DNA from: Lachnospiraceae bacterium
Lineage (GTDB): Bacteria > Bacillota > Clostridia > Lachnospirales > Lachnospiraceae
Assembly (NCBI GenBank): GCA_022799175.1
Contig: JAAWNY010000006.1
Location: 1-64,000 of the forward strand
Reading direction: 5' to 3'
Length of the DNA stretch: 64,000 nucleotides
Positions 53,737 to 63,213 of the stretch are shown here, one piece after another. Position 1 is the first letter of the stretch; each line of letters opens with the position of its first letter. The translations under genes were made by a program, and so were the position numbers. The notes below the pieces were generated by a model, which was not told the DNA's origin, ran no database searches, and was given only the letters and a program-made list of their open reading frames with translations.

Positions 53737-53774
53737 CGGGCGAACAGAAATCGTAGTAGATTTCTGTTCGCCCG
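53737..53774. terminator. Shared terminator between gpmI and the NERD-like gene
   Basis: A 16-bp perfect stem, CGGGCGAACAGAAATC (53737-53752) with GATTTCTGTTCGCCCG (53759-53774), lies between the convergent genes. On the minus strand it is followed at once by AATTTTTT, so it is a strong terminator for the minus gene. On the plus strand the T-rich part is further away. Confidence 0.85.
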
Positions 53775-53790
53775 GGATGATAGTTCTCTT

Positions 53791-54510
53791 TTACTTATTC
53801 TTTTTTTCTTTTTTAATACCAGCCAGTTCGGCCAGTTGTAATGCTGTCTGGTGAATCTCTAGATCGCCGGTTTTCAGATCTTCCCTTTCCTTCAAATATT
53901 GAAAAAAACCTTTCGGATGAAAGACAAAGGCCGGAGTGGATTCCAGCACAGCCTGGGGATTGGTAAATACAGTTACAATCTCTAGACTGGCAGAGATCCC
54001 GGCACATTCCATGGCAGAACGGATCAGCGCTTGTTGTTCCTGACAAGCCTTTAAAGGGTTGTCAAAGGTTTTGTCTTCTTCATTGATATGTTGACGCCAG
54101 GAGGCAGAGAGTCCGGCCGGTTCTTTGCGGTTACCGGGGGCAATCGTTCCGCCAAAGCCCAGACAATACACACCTATAATACCTCCGGGAGCCACGAGTA
54201 ATGCGGTAAGACGGGCAACATTCCCATTATGACTGACAGTACCAGGAGCGACAAGGCGCATGCCATTTTTGGAGGAGAAGCGCAAAAGCTGAGCGACAAA
54301 AGCAGTCAGTTCATTTTTGGTACCATTGCGGATACGAGGCTTGCGAGGCGATTTGGTTAGCGGTTCGGCTTCCGACTCTTTGAGGCTGCGAATGCCGAAC
54401 AGCATCCGGGTGATATCCTTTCCGGTTCGTTTTTGGAGAATCGGAATCAGGAGAATCATCACGAATGCTAAGATGGCAATGAACAGGAACTGTTGTGAGG
54501 GATTATCCAT
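53791..54510 (-). CDS. Membrane-anchored NERD-like protein, probably inactive
   Basis: A 239-aa protein with one N-terminal membrane span (about residues 7-25) and a basic stretch. A region after that resembles the nuclease-related NERD domain: LTALLVAPGGIIGVYCLGFGGTIAPG, then KTFDNPLKACQEQQALIRSAM, the usual NP-x-Q segment. In active NERD proteins the strand after GI carries Glu-x-Lys (as in FVIEVKN); here it reads GVYCLGF, so the catalytic pair is missing. It therefore may bind rather than cut nucleic acid. It is followed closely on the same strand by the zinc-ribbon gene upstream. The family call is moderate. Confidence 0.6.
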   Translation of the reverse strand: MDNPSQQFLFIAILAFVMILLIPILQKRTGKDITRMLFGIRSLKESEAEPLTKSPRKPRIRNGTKNELTAFVAQLLRFSSKNGMRLVAPGTVSHNGNVARLTALLVAPGGIIGVYCLGFGGTIAPGNRKEPAGLSASWRQHINEEDKTFDNPLKACQEQQALIRSAMECAGISASLEIVTVFTNPQAVLESTPAFVFHPKGFFQYLKEREDLKTGDLEIHQTALQLAELAGIKKEKKNK

Positions 54511-54560
54511 AGTTTTTTGTTCCTTTCTGTCAAGCCGTTTCTGGCTTTGAATTTGGATAT

Positions 54561-55292
54561 TTATGAATCCGGATAAAGACGGCTATAGATTTCTTCTGTC
54601 AATAAATCGACGTAGGAGGGATTGGAAAGGTCATGATTCGTGACCAGGATGTCCTGGATCAATTCAAAACGCTTCAAGCTGAGTTCTTCGAAAATTAACT
54701 CTCCATATTCCCGGGAAATCTGTTCATCGAGCGTTTGTCCGGTGTAGCTGTCAACAAACCACTGAATCAGTTTTTGGGTTTGGAGTTCTTCTTGTCCGAT
54801 CTGTTCTTTAATATTTTTGGCATCCCGGATTGTCTTGACAGCAACCAACAAAGAAACGACTCCCAGAATCGATAGGACTGCCTTTCCTATGATGCCCAGA
54901 GGAAGTGAAATAATATCCAGCCAAAAAAGAACGGAAAAGACGATCAGCACACCACCCACAAGGAAAAAGGCAGAAGCAGATGATTTTAAGTCGTCATATT
55001 GTTCGGATTTTTTGACATATACGCGGGTGGGAGGGAGGCCGTGCCTCCGATTGAAAGCAGGAGAAGGAGTAGCGTTTTCCTCTTTTGTCTGGTCGTCAAT
55101 CTCATCCGTGATATCTTCACCCATTGAAAGTTGGGCTTGATATTCGGCATGCGCACGAGCCAGAGTTTCTTCTTGTTCTTGTCTTTTCAGGGCATCGGAG
55201 ACTTCCTTGGATTCCATAAGAGCACTGCCGCAATCACTGCATACGGTGATTCCTTCGATAAATTCCATATCGCATTTTGGACAATAAGGCAT
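54561..55292 (-). CDS. Zinc-ribbon membrane protein, unknown function
   Basis: The 243-aa product begins with a zinc ribbon (YCPKCDMEFIEGITVCSDCGSAL, two CxxC pairs), then an acidic linker. Two membrane spans follow near residues 105-150, then a cytoplasmic helical tail. GGGAGGATATCAAT precedes the ATG. The NERD-like gene follows 50 bases downstream on the same strand, so they may share a transcript. The arrangement of ribbon plus membrane hairpin is common in Firmicutes, but no function is assigned. Confidence 0.7.
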   Translation of the reverse strand: MPYCPKCDMEFIEGITVCSDCGSALMESKEVSDALKRQEQEETLARAHAEYQAQLSMGEDITDEIDDQTKEENATPSPAFNRRHGLPPTRVYVKKSEQYDDLKSSASAFFLVGGVLIVFSVLFWLDIISLPLGIIGKAVLSILGVVSLLVAVKTIRDAKNIKEQIGQEELQTQKLIQWFVDSYTGQTLDEQISREYGELIFEELSLKRFELIQDILVTNHDLSNPSYVDLLTEEIYSRLYPDS

Positions 55293-55378
55293 ATTGATAT
55301 CCTCCCTGGGTTGTAATCAAACTTTTTTCATTATAATCCAAGCTGCTGGATCCGTCCAGTAATTTTACAAAATATTGC

Positions 55379-55407
55379 TTCACATTCCCGGAGAAATAGG
55401 ATAAAAT
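55379..55407 (+). promoter_or_regulatory. Promoter of the ABC exporter gene
   Basis: TTCACA (55379-55384), 17 bases, TAAAAT (55402-55407), 45 bases before the start codon and divergent from the zinc-ribbon gene. Confidence 0.5.
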
Positions 55408-55452
55408 GAAGGGAAGTTCGAATTCTTAAAAAAAGAAGGCAGGGAGGATGCC

Positions 55453-57234
55453 ATGAAAACATCAATGTTGTTGAAACGTTTTTTGCCTTATTATAAAAGA
55501 TATTGGAAGATAATGGTTTTTGATCTTCTTTGTGCGTCATTGACGACCGTATGTGAGTTGGTGTTTCCTATGTTACTTCGGTATATTACCAATCAGGGAA
55601 TGGAGGAATTGGCATCGATTACGGTGGGGATGATTCTGCGGATTGGCGGAATTTATTTTGTGTTACGCATCATAGATGGTCTTGCGGCTTTTTATATGGC
55701 ATATACCGGTCATGTGATGGGAACACGGATTGAGACAGATATGAGACAAGATGCCTTTGAGCATTTACAAAAATTATCTGACAGTTATTTTAATAATACG
55801 AAGGTTGGCCAAATTATGTCACGGATTACTAGCGATCTGTTTGATGTGACAGAGTTTGCGCATCACTGTCCGGAAGAGTTTTTCATTGCCTTTTTGAAAG
55901 CAGTGATTTCTTTTGGGATTTTATCGCGGATCAACCTGCTGCTGACGGTGATTGTTTTTATGTTCATTCCTATTATGGTTTTGTCGTGCACCTACTTTAA
56001 CTTAAAGGTGAAACAGGCATTTCGGAGACAACGGCAGCAGATAGGAGAGCTGAATGCTCGCATTGAGGATAATCTGTTAGGCAACCGGGTAGTGCGGGCT
56101 TTTGCCAATCAGAATATTGAGATCGAGAAATTTCGTCAGGATAATCAGGCATTTCTGACAATCAAACGGGAAAGCTATCTGTATATGGCAGCATTTCAGG
56201 ATACCATCCGCATGTTTGATGGCCTGATGTATGTGGTGGTGATTGTGGCAGGTGGAATCTTTATGATAAAGGAACAGATTGAGCCAGGGGACTTGGTGGC
56301 TTATACTCTGTATGTGACAACACTGTTGACTACGATTCGCCGGATTATTGAGTTTGCGGAACAATTCCAGCGAGGGATGACCGGTATTGAGCGGTTTGCG
56401 GAAATCATGGATTCAAAAGTTGAGATTCTAGATGAGCCGGGGGCGAAGCCATTAGAAGAAGTACAAGGGTCTATCCGTTTTGACCATGTCAGTTTTGAGT
56501 ATCCGGATGATCATAATTCAGTATTGACGGATATCAGCCTTTCCATTCGTCCGGGGGAGCGGATTGCGCTAGTAGGGCCTTCCGGCGGCGGAAAGACTAC
56601 CTTATGTAATTTGATTCCACGATTTTATGATACGACGCAAGGAGAGATTCGGATTGATGGACGAGAACTCAAAGGGATTACGCTGCAAAGCCTGCGGACG
56701 AACATTGGGATTGTTCAACAAGATGTGTATCTGTTTTCCGGAACGGTGTATGACAATATTTCTTATGGAAGTCCGGAAGCATCAAGGGATGAGGTGGTAA
56801 AGGCCGCCAAGTTAGCAGGCGCTCATGCGTTTATTCAGGATTTGAAACATGGATATGACACGTATGTGGGAGAACGAGGAGTGAAGCTTTCGGGAGGACA
56901 GAAGCAAAGAATCAGTATTGCCCGTGTATTTCTGAAAAATCCAGCTATTTTGATTTTGGATGAGGCCACATCGGCTTTGGATAACGAGAGTGAACACTTG
57001 GTTTCTCAGTCTCTGGAGCGCTTAGCTGAGGGCAGAACTACGTTGACGATTGCTCATCGCCTGACAACGATTCAGAATGCGGATCGGATTTTGGTGCTGG
57101 CAGAAGGCCGGATTCAGGAAGAGGGAAATCACCAGGAGCTTTTGAAAAAACAAGGAATCTATTATCAGCTATATCAATCGGCACAAGAACAAGATCCAGA
57201 TATGGAAGAATTTGAGAATGGAAGGGAAGCATAA
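55453..57234 (+). CDS. ABC exporter half-transporter (MsbA/BmrA type)
   Basis: Membrane-spanning domain fused to an ATPase, 593 aa; it works as a homodimer or with a partner to export lipid, drug or peptide. Six membrane spans lie in residues 15-310. The ATPase has Walker A VGPSGGGKTTLC, Q-loop GIVQQDVYLFSG, signature VKLSGGQKQRISIARV, Walker B AILILDEATSALD and switch His in IAHRLTT. No second half-transporter gene is adjacent, so a homodimer is likely. The substrate cannot be told from sequence. The start follows GGGAGGATGCC. Confidence 0.93.
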   Translation: MKTSMLLKRFLPYYKRYWKIMVFDLLCASLTTVCELVFPMLLRYITNQGMEELASITVGMILRIGGIYFVLRIIDGLAAFYMAYTGHVMGTRIETDMRQDAFEHLQKLSDSYFNNTKVGQIMSRITSDLFDVTEFAHHCPEEFFIAFLKAVISFGILSRINLLLTVIVFMFIPIMVLSCTYFNLKVKQAFRRQRQQIGELNARIEDNLLGNRVVRAFANQNIEIEKFRQDNQAFLTIKRESYLYMAAFQDTIRMFDGLMYVVVIVAGGIFMIKEQIEPGDLVAYTLYVTTLLTTIRRIIEFAEQFQRGMTGIERFAEIMDSKVEILDEPGAKPLEEVQGSIRFDHVSFEYPDDHNSVLTDISLSIRPGERIALVGPSGGGKTTLCNLIPRFYDTTQGEIRIDGRELKGITLQSLRTNIGIVQQDVYLFSGTVYDNISYGSPEASRDEVVKAAKLAGAHAFIQDLKHGYDTYVGERGVKLSGGQKQRISIARVFLKNPAILILDEATSALDNESEHLVSQSLERLAEGRTTLTIAHRLTTIQNADRILVLAEGRIQEEGNHQELLKKQGIYYQLYQSAQEQDPDMEEFENGREA

Positions 57235-57252
57235 CAGAAGGGAGCTAACGAG

Positions 57253-58131
57253 ATGAAGACAGCAGTAGTGACAGACAGTAATAGTGGGATCACGCAGAGC
57301 GAGGGGAAGCAGCTGGGAATATTTGTGATACCGATGCCTTTTATGATTGAAGGAGAGACGTATGAGGAGGATATCAGCCTGACACAAGAGGAATTTTATG
57401 AACGTTTGAAAGAGGATGCAGATATCTCTACTTCTCAGCCTTCGCCAGAGACGGTGATGAATCTGTGGGATCAGGTCTTGAAGGAGTATGACGAGATTAT
57501 CCATATACCGATGTCCAGTGGATTAAGTAGTTCTTGCCAGACCGCACAAATGTTGGCGGAAGATTACGATGGCCGGGTGCAGGTGGTAGATAACCGGCGT
57601 ATCTCGATCACGCAGCGTCAGGCAGTGATGGATGCGCGAGAGATGGCAAAGCGGAATATGAGTGGAGAAGAGATTCGTAAAGAGCTAGAAAAGAGCAGTA
57701 TGGAATCTAGCATTTATATTACGATTGATACTTTGAAATATCTGAAAAAAGGTGGGAGAATCACACCAGCAGCAGCGGCGCTAGGAACACTTTTACGTTT
57801 AAAACCAGTTCTGCAAATCCAAGGCGATAAGCTGGATGCCTTTTCCAAAGCGCGGACAATGAAACAGGCGAAGTCTACGATGCTGGCGGCGATTGCTCAG
57901 GATTTGAAGAATCGTTTTGGGGATCCGGAGGCAGAGCATACCTGGATTGCTGTAGCACATACCTGTAATTATGAGGCAGCCAAAGAGTTTGTGGAGGAAT
58001 TGAGGACGCTGTATCCCAAGACGGGAAATATTATCGCAGATCCGTTGTCTTTAAGTGTAGCCTGTCATATCGGACCTGGCGCTTTGGCAGTGGCAGTGAC
58101 TCGTCATTTGCCTGAAAATATTGGAAAATAG
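57253..58131 (+). CDS. DegV-family fatty-acid-binding protein
   Basis: The 292-aa protein has the DegV layout: TAVVTDSNSGITQSEGKQLGI at the N-terminus, TSQPSPETVMNLWDQVLKEYDEIIHIPMSSGLSSSCQTAQ, VVDNRRISITQ and a C-terminal LSVACHIGPGALAVAVTRH. DegV/FakB proteins hold a fatty acid for phosphorylation by FakA. No fakA is nearby. It lies 18 bases after the ABC exporter gene and overlaps the region before the histidine kinase, so it is likely part of the same transcript. Confidence 0.92.
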   Translation: MKTAVVTDSNSGITQSEGKQLGIFVIPMPFMIEGETYEEDISLTQEEFYERLKEDADISTSQPSPETVMNLWDQVLKEYDEIIHIPMSSGLSSSCQTAQMLAEDYDGRVQVVDNRRISITQRQAVMDAREMAKRNMSGEEIRKELEKSSMESSIYITIDTLKYLKKGGRITPAAAALGTLLRLKPVLQIQGDKLDAFSKARTMKQAKSTMLAAIAQDLKNRFGDPEAEHTWIAVAHTCNYEAAKEFVEELRTLYPKTGNIIADPLSLSVACHIGPGALAVAVTRHLPENIGK

Positions 58132-58162
58132 AGAGAAATATGGCGGCAGGAGACGAAATAGA

Positions 58163-59617
58163 ATGGAAAATGAAATGAAGAGAAAGCATTGCTTTTTCTT
58201 TCCTGACTTCATGGTAAGTCTGAAAGTGCCAGTAGCCGTGCTGATGGTGTTGTTTGGTATGATTCCTATGGTGTTGTGTACACAGGTTCTGATAGGAACC
58301 CTGCGACAAATCCAGACAGATTCGCGGATGATTGAGGTCCAGAATCAGTGCCAGATTCTAAGCAGCAAAATGACAAGAACGGGATATCTGCGGGGGGATT
58401 CCCGAGATGGAACGATGGACAGCGAGATTCAGGCTATGGCAGATGTTTATAACGGTAGAATTGTCGTGGTGAATCGTGACTTTCGGATTGTTCAGGATAC
58501 CTTTCACATTGCAGAACGCCGGTTTTTGGTGGCAGAAGAGGTGGTTCGTTGCTTTCAGGGAGAGAGCAGCAGTAAATATAATAAAGATAAACATTATTTT
58601 GCGCAGACCATTCCCATTTATGACAGTACTCCGATTAAAGGAATCGAAGGAGTACTGGTGATTACTGCATCCACGGAAGGGATTTTGTCATTGATGGATA
58701 CGGTATATGACAAGGCGTTATTTCTTCAAATTCTGGTGACTCTTGTTTTGATATTAGCGGCTATGGGAGTAGTGACAATGCTTCTGCGGCCTTTTCAGGA
58801 GCTTCAGAAAAAGTTAAATCAGGTGGCGGCAGGAGCTTTGGATACAGATATCCGCACAGACAGTTATCGAGAGACCAGAGATATCTCCCGGGCAGTAGGA
58901 AGTACGTTGTCGAAACTTAAAGAGGTGGATCAGTCCCGGCAAGAATTTGTGTCTAACGTTTCTCACGAATTGAAGACACCGATTACTTCGATACGAGTGT
59001 TGGCGGATTCTTTGATGGGGATGGGAGAAGCGCCAGTTGAGCTATATCAGGAATTTATGGAAGATATTTCGGACGAGATCGATCGGGAAAGCAAAATCAT
59101 AGATGATTTGTTATCATTAGTGAAAATGGATAAATCAGAAGCAGAGATCAATCTTTCTCAAGTGGATATTGTGGTTTTGGTAAAGCAGATTTTAAAGCGT
59201 TTGCGACCGATTGCCAATAAGAAAAACGTGGAGTTGATTCTGGAAAGTATCCGCGAGGTGACGGCCGATGTTGACGAGACGAAACTGTCTTTGGCTATCA
59301 GTAATCTTGTAGAAAATGCCATCAAGTATAATTCTGCCGGTGGTTGGGTACGGGTCACCGTGGACGCGGATCATAAGTTCTTTTATGTGAAGGTGGCGGA
59401 TTGTGGAATGGGAATTCCAGAAGAAGAACAAGATCGGATATTTGAGCGGTTTTATCGGGTGGATAAAGCGCGTTCGCGGGCCACAGGCGGCAGTGGTCTG
59501 GGTCTTTCGATTACCCGGCGGGTGGTGTTGATGCACAAAGGAGCGATTCGGCTGACTAGCAAAGAGGGAGAAGGCAGTATATTTACATTGCGGATTCCTC
59601 TGAATTATATAGCATAA
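58163..59617 (+). CDS. Membrane sensor histidine kinase (HAMP, HisKA, HATPase)
   Basis: A 484-aa kinase with a short cytoplasmic N-terminus, a first span near 19-43, an extracellular sensor of about 150 residues, a second span near 190-212, a HAMP domain, then the H-box EFVSNVSHELKTPITSIRVLADS, the N-box ISNLVENAIKYNSAG, the G1 box DCGMGIPEEEQDRIFERFYRVDK and the G2 box GGSGLGLSIT. It resembles WalK/PhoR kinases. No response-regulator gene is adjacent in the window. The start ATG 58163 follows CAGGAGACGAAATAG; the upstream ATG at 58121 overlaps the degV stop and has a weaker case. The next gene encodes a lipoprotein that could feed it a signal. Confidence 0.9.
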   Translation: MENEMKRKHCFFFPDFMVSLKVPVAVLMVLFGMIPMVLCTQVLIGTLRQIQTDSRMIEVQNQCQILSSKMTRTGYLRGDSRDGTMDSEIQAMADVYNGRIVVVNRDFRIVQDTFHIAERRFLVAEEVVRCFQGESSSKYNKDKHYFAQTIPIYDSTPIKGIEGVLVITASTEGILSLMDTVYDKALFLQILVTLVLILAAMGVVTMLLRPFQELQKKLNQVAAGALDTDIRTDSYRETRDISRAVGSTLSKLKEVDQSRQEFVSNVSHELKTPITSIRVLADSLMGMGEAPVELYQEFMEDISDEIDRESKIIDDLLSLVKMDKSEAEINLSQVDIVVLVKQILKRLRPIANKKNVELILESIREVTADVDETKLSLAISNLVENAIKYNSAGGWVRVTVDADHKFFYVKVADCGMGIPEEEQDRIFERFYRVDKARSRATGGSGLGLSITRRVVLMHKGAIRLTSKEGEGSIFTLRIPLNYIA

Positions 59618-59677
59618 AAGCCTGATACTTCCCAATATAACGTCGGCGGGGAAGCATGGGATGGCGGAGGATACAAA

Positions 59678-60643
59678 ATGAACAGGTTAAAAATATGGCT
59701 GATATGGCTGACAATACTGTTTTTAACAGGATGCGGAGGAAAGACCAGGCTGCCGGCAGACGGAGAAACGCTGTTTCAGGTTTATTATTTGAATGCGGCG
59801 ACGACTCGCCTGATGCCTTCCGAATACCGGACCCGGACAGAGGATAAGGATTTGTTGATTCAGGAATTGATGGATCGGTTTATGAAAGTGCCCGTGGATT
59901 TAGATGCCCAGGCAGGATTGTCAGAGAAGACAACTTATCAGGGGTATAAACAGGAAGACATGGTGCTGTATTTGTATTTTGACAGCAATTATGCCAGTAT
60001 GCCATCAGAGAGGGAAATTTTGTGTCGGGCGGCGCTTGTGCGGACTTTGACTCAGGTTCCTGGTATTGATTATATTTCTATTTATTCCGGAGATCAGCTT
60101 CTGATGGATAAAAACGGAATGCCGGTGGGAATGCTCTCAGCCGCAGATTTTATAGATAGTATCAGTGATGTCAATGCTTACGAGCGGACGGAATTGATCC
60201 TGTACTTTACCGATGAAAATGGAGAACAACTATTCCCGGAGAAGCGGGAAGTGATTCACAATATCAATACCTCGGTGGAAAAACTGATCTTAGAGGAGTT
60301 GTTGAGCGGGCCGGAACAGCCAGGATTAGAACCAACTTTGGATTCAAATATTGGGCTGTTGAATGTGTCTACCAATGAAAATGTATGCTATTTGAATTTT
60401 GATATAGGATTTTTGAATAATTCTTTGGAGGTGAAAGATTACATCCCGATTTATTCGATTGTAAATTCCTTGTCAGAGCTATCTTCTGTCAATCGGGTAC
60501 AGATCAGTGTGAATGGAGCACAGAATGTGAAGTTTCGTGATTCCATTGAGTTGAATACGATGTTTGAGCGGAATTTGGATTATATTGGAGAGGGGAATAG
60601 CCAGGAAATTTTAAAACCATTGGAACGAATAGAGGAGGAGTAG
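59678..60643 (+). CDS. GerMN-domain lipoprotein
   Basis: A 321-aa lipoprotein with a signal peptide and lipobox LTGCGG. Two GerMN (GerM/LpqB-type) domains follow, about residues 35-150 and 165-290. They carry repeated VYYLNAATTRL / LVLYLYFD and ELILYFTDENGEQL / NVCYLNFDIGF, and each half ends with a sequence of type VNSLSELSSVNRVQISVNG. GerM takes part in spore germination and sporulation in Bacillus; LpqB acts with a sensor kinase in Actinobacteria. Here the gene follows a sensor kinase by 60 bases, which parallels the LpqB-MtrB pair. That parallel is an inference. Confidence 0.85.
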   Translation: MNRLKIWLIWLTILFLTGCGGKTRLPADGETLFQVYYLNAATTRLMPSEYRTRTEDKDLLIQELMDRFMKVPVDLDAQAGLSEKTTYQGYKQEDMVLYLYFDSNYASMPSEREILCRAALVRTLTQVPGIDYISIYSGDQLLMDKNGMPVGMLSAADFIDSISDVNAYERTELILYFTDENGEQLFPEKREVIHNINTSVEKLILEELLSGPEQPGLEPTLDSNIGLLNVSTNENVCYLNFDIGFLNNSLEVKDYIPIYSIVNSLSELSSVNRVQISVNGAQNVKFRDSIELNTMFERNLDYIGEGNSQEILKPLERIEEE

Positions 60644-60645
60644 AA

Positions 60646-63066
60646 ATTAAACGGCCATTATTAATACTGACAGCAGGATTCGTACTTGGAGAGATACTTA
60701 GTCTGTTGGGTATGGTGGCATGGAATATGTTTGTGGCAATAACGCTGGCATTTGTGCTGGTGTTGTTGCCATGTTTTTTGTTTCAGGGGAAAAAATGTCT
60801 TATAAAATTAAAATGCTCTGTGAGGAATTTTCTAAATGACCAAGAGATAAAAAAGCGTTGGCTGATGGGGGCCTGTGCGGGAATCACATTTTTTCTGTTG
60901 GGATTTTGTCGCGGGAATCACGCGGTGGAGTGGAGTTGTAAGGAGCAAGAGCTGGCTTTAGACGGAACAAAACAAACCATAGAAGGAAGAGTCATTTCGG
61001 TTAAAAGAAGCGGAAAGTATCAGGTAGTGGGATTGGAAAATTGTTTCATTGACGGACAAGCAGAGGAAAGAAGGCCACATCTGAGAAAACTTCAGATTTA
61101 TTTGGAGGAAGAAAAAAGTAATCCGCGACCAGTTTTAGGAAGCAAGATATCGGTAACAGGGGAGATCACCATTTTTTCAGGAGCCAGGAATCCGGGGGAA
61201 TTTGATTATGCAAATTATTATCGTTCTCTGGGCCTGCATTATCGGATGTTTGCTAGCACATGGCGGGAGATGGGGCAGGAGGTCAGCTTGTGGCGGGAAT
61301 GTTTGCATGGCTTGTCCGAGTACGCGGGTCGGATATTGGAGAAAGTTGCCGATCCAAAAGACGCTGGTATTTTTCGGGCGGCGATTCTGGGAGAAAAATC
61401 ACAGTTAGATGAAGAAATTCGTGTTTTGTATCAAAAAAGTGGGATTGCGCACCTGCTGGCAATCAGTGGACTTCATTTGTCACTGGTCAGTGCAGCCGTT
61501 TATGGCATATTGAGAAGATTGGGAGTAGGTTATGGAGGAGCTGGTATTCTGGGCAGTATGATGTTAATCGGTTATGGGATGATGACCGGGGCATCTCCTT
61601 CTGTGATTCGTGCTCTGGTTATGGCGCTCTGTGGATTTTTGGCAGCATATTTGGGACGTACTTATGATTTACCTTCGGCTCTGGGATTGGCAGCTCTCTT
61701 GATCTTATGGGATAATCCCTATCGGATTTGTCAGGCAGGAGTACAGTTATCCTTTGGAGCAGTGACAGGAATTGCCGTTACCGCAGAAGTTTTTCTACAG
61801 AGAGAGACGAAAGAAAAGGAGAAAAAGAAAGCGCCGCTTGCAAAAACATTGGCATATAGCTTGGGAATGCAGTGGATGACGTTGCCGTTTGTCCTGTATC
61901 ATTTTTTTCAGATTCCGGTTTATGGGATCTTTCTTAATCTTCTGGTAGTACCATGGATGGGAATCGTGGTAGCGTCCGGGGCGGCGGCAGTTTTATTGGG
62001 GAGTATCTGGTTGCCAGCAGGGAGATTTGCAGCAGGAAGCGGCCATGTCATTTTGCTGTTTTATCAATGGCTTTGCCAACTTTTCGAATGTTTTCCTGGA
62101 AGCATTTTAGTCTGGGGAAGACCGCAGATTTGGCAGATATCGGTTTATTTTGGCGGCCTGCTTGCTTGCATTTGGTTGTGGAAGGAGAGAAGAAGAACAT
62201 ATTCAATATTGTTACTGATAGGACTACCGTTTTTGCTGATGCCGCTTCCGGTTCGGGGGCTGGAAGTTGATTTTTTGGATGTGGGGCAGGGAGACGGCAT
62301 TAGTATCCGCACTCGAAATATGACTATTTTGGTGGATGGTGGCAGTATGGATCAAAAACATCTGGGAGAAAACCGGTTGGAACCGTTTTTAAAAAGTAAA
62401 GGGATATCGGAAATTGATTATGCCATCGTCAGTCATGGAGATCAGGATCACATCAGTGGTTTGATATATTTGTTGGAAAAAAGGGAGATTTTTGTCCATA
62501 CGCTGATACTTCCCCAGTTAGGGAGGCAGGAGGAGATCTATGATCAGCTAAAAGAGCTGGTTCTGGAACAAGGTGGTGATGTGCGGTGGATGAAACGGGG
62601 AGATTGTCTGAAATCCGGCCGGTTGGAGCTGATATGCAGATATCCAGAGGAAAAGGAATCGACATTGGCGGATCGCAACGATCATTCTCTGGTATTGCAG
62701 GTGGACTATGGGGATTTTCATATGATTCTGACTGGCGATATGAGCGGGGATGGGGAGCGGCGTATGATGGAGCAGGAACAGACAGAACCGATAAAGGAGG
62801 GAAAGGCGGGATTGGAGAAAATTCAGGTGTTAAAGGTGGCTCATCACGGTTCCCGCTATTCTACTACGGAAGAATGGCTGGACTGTCTTCGTCCGCATTG
62901 GGCAGTGATCTCTTATGGAGAGAAAAACCGATACGGACATCCTAGTCAGGAGGTGATAGCTCATTTAGCAGAAAGGGAGGTACAGATATGGAAAACAGCA
63001 GAAAAGGGCGCGATATCTTTGCGGACAGATGGCAGGAGAATTTGGTGGAAAACTTGGATTCGTTAA
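60646..63066 (+). CDS. comEC: ComEC/Rec2-type DNA uptake channel, apparent ATT start
   Basis: Membrane channel for single-stranded DNA uptake, or a related housekeeping form. The product is about 806 aa. It has an N-terminal OB (DUF4131) region, then a competence domain with HLLAISGLHLSLVSAAVYGILR and GASPSVIRALVMALCGFLA. A C-terminal metallo-beta-lactamase domain has FLDVGQGDGI, SHGDQDHISGL, LTGDMSGDG and KVAHHGSRYSTTEEWL. The track start (TTG 60706) loses the first membrane span. In frame upstream the codons from ATT 60646 read as KRPLLILTAGFVLGEIL, the normal ComEC start, with GGAGGAG ending five bases before. No ATG, GTG or TTG fits there. Confidence 0.88.
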   Translation: MKRPLLILTAGFVLGEILSLLGMVAWNMFVAITLAFVLVLLPCFLFQGKKCLIKLKCSVRNFLNDQEIKKRWLMGACAGITFFLLGFCRGNHAVEWSCKEQELALDGTKQTIEGRVISVKRSGKYQVVGLENCFIDGQAEERRPHLRKLQIYLEEEKSNPRPVLGSKISVTGEITIFSGARNPGEFDYANYYRSLGLHYRMFASTWREMGQEVSLWRECLHGLSEYAGRILEKVADPKDAGIFRAAILGEKSQLDEEIRVLYQKSGIAHLLAISGLHLSLVSAAVYGILRRLGVGYGGAGILGSMMLIGYGMMTGASPSVIRALVMALCGFLAAYLGRTYDLPSALGLAALLILWDNPYRICQAGVQLSFGAVTGIAVTAEVFLQRETKEKEKKKAPLAKTLAYSLGMQWMTLPFVLYHFFQIPVYGIFLNLLVVPWMGIVVASGAAAVLLGSIWLPAGRFAAGSGHVILLFYQWLCQLFECFPGSILVWGRPQIWQISVYFGGLLACIWLWKERRRTYSILLLIGLPFLLMPLPVRGLEVDFLDVGQGDGISIRTRNMTILVDGGSMDQKHLGENRLEPFLKSKGISEIDYAIVSHGDQDHISGLIYLLEKREIFVHTLILPQLGRQEEIYDQLKELVLEQGGDVRWMKRGDCLKSGRLELICRYPEEKESTLADRNDHSLVLQVDYGDFHMILTGDMSGDGERRMMEQEQTEPIKEGKAGLEKIQVLKVAHHGSRYSTTEEWLDCLRPHWAVISYGEKNRYGHPSQEVIAHLAEREVQIWKTAEKGAISLRTDGRRIWWKTWIR

Positions 63067-63213
63067 TGGGATAATGGTGAATAGTAACGCGAATCATGAA
63101 ATATCTGTGAAAATCATATTATCCATTTCCAAAGTCTCAAAATTGTGGTAAAATCAAAACATAGGCATAACAATGATGTTCGAAAATGTGCATGGTGCCA
63201 GAAAGGAGTATTT

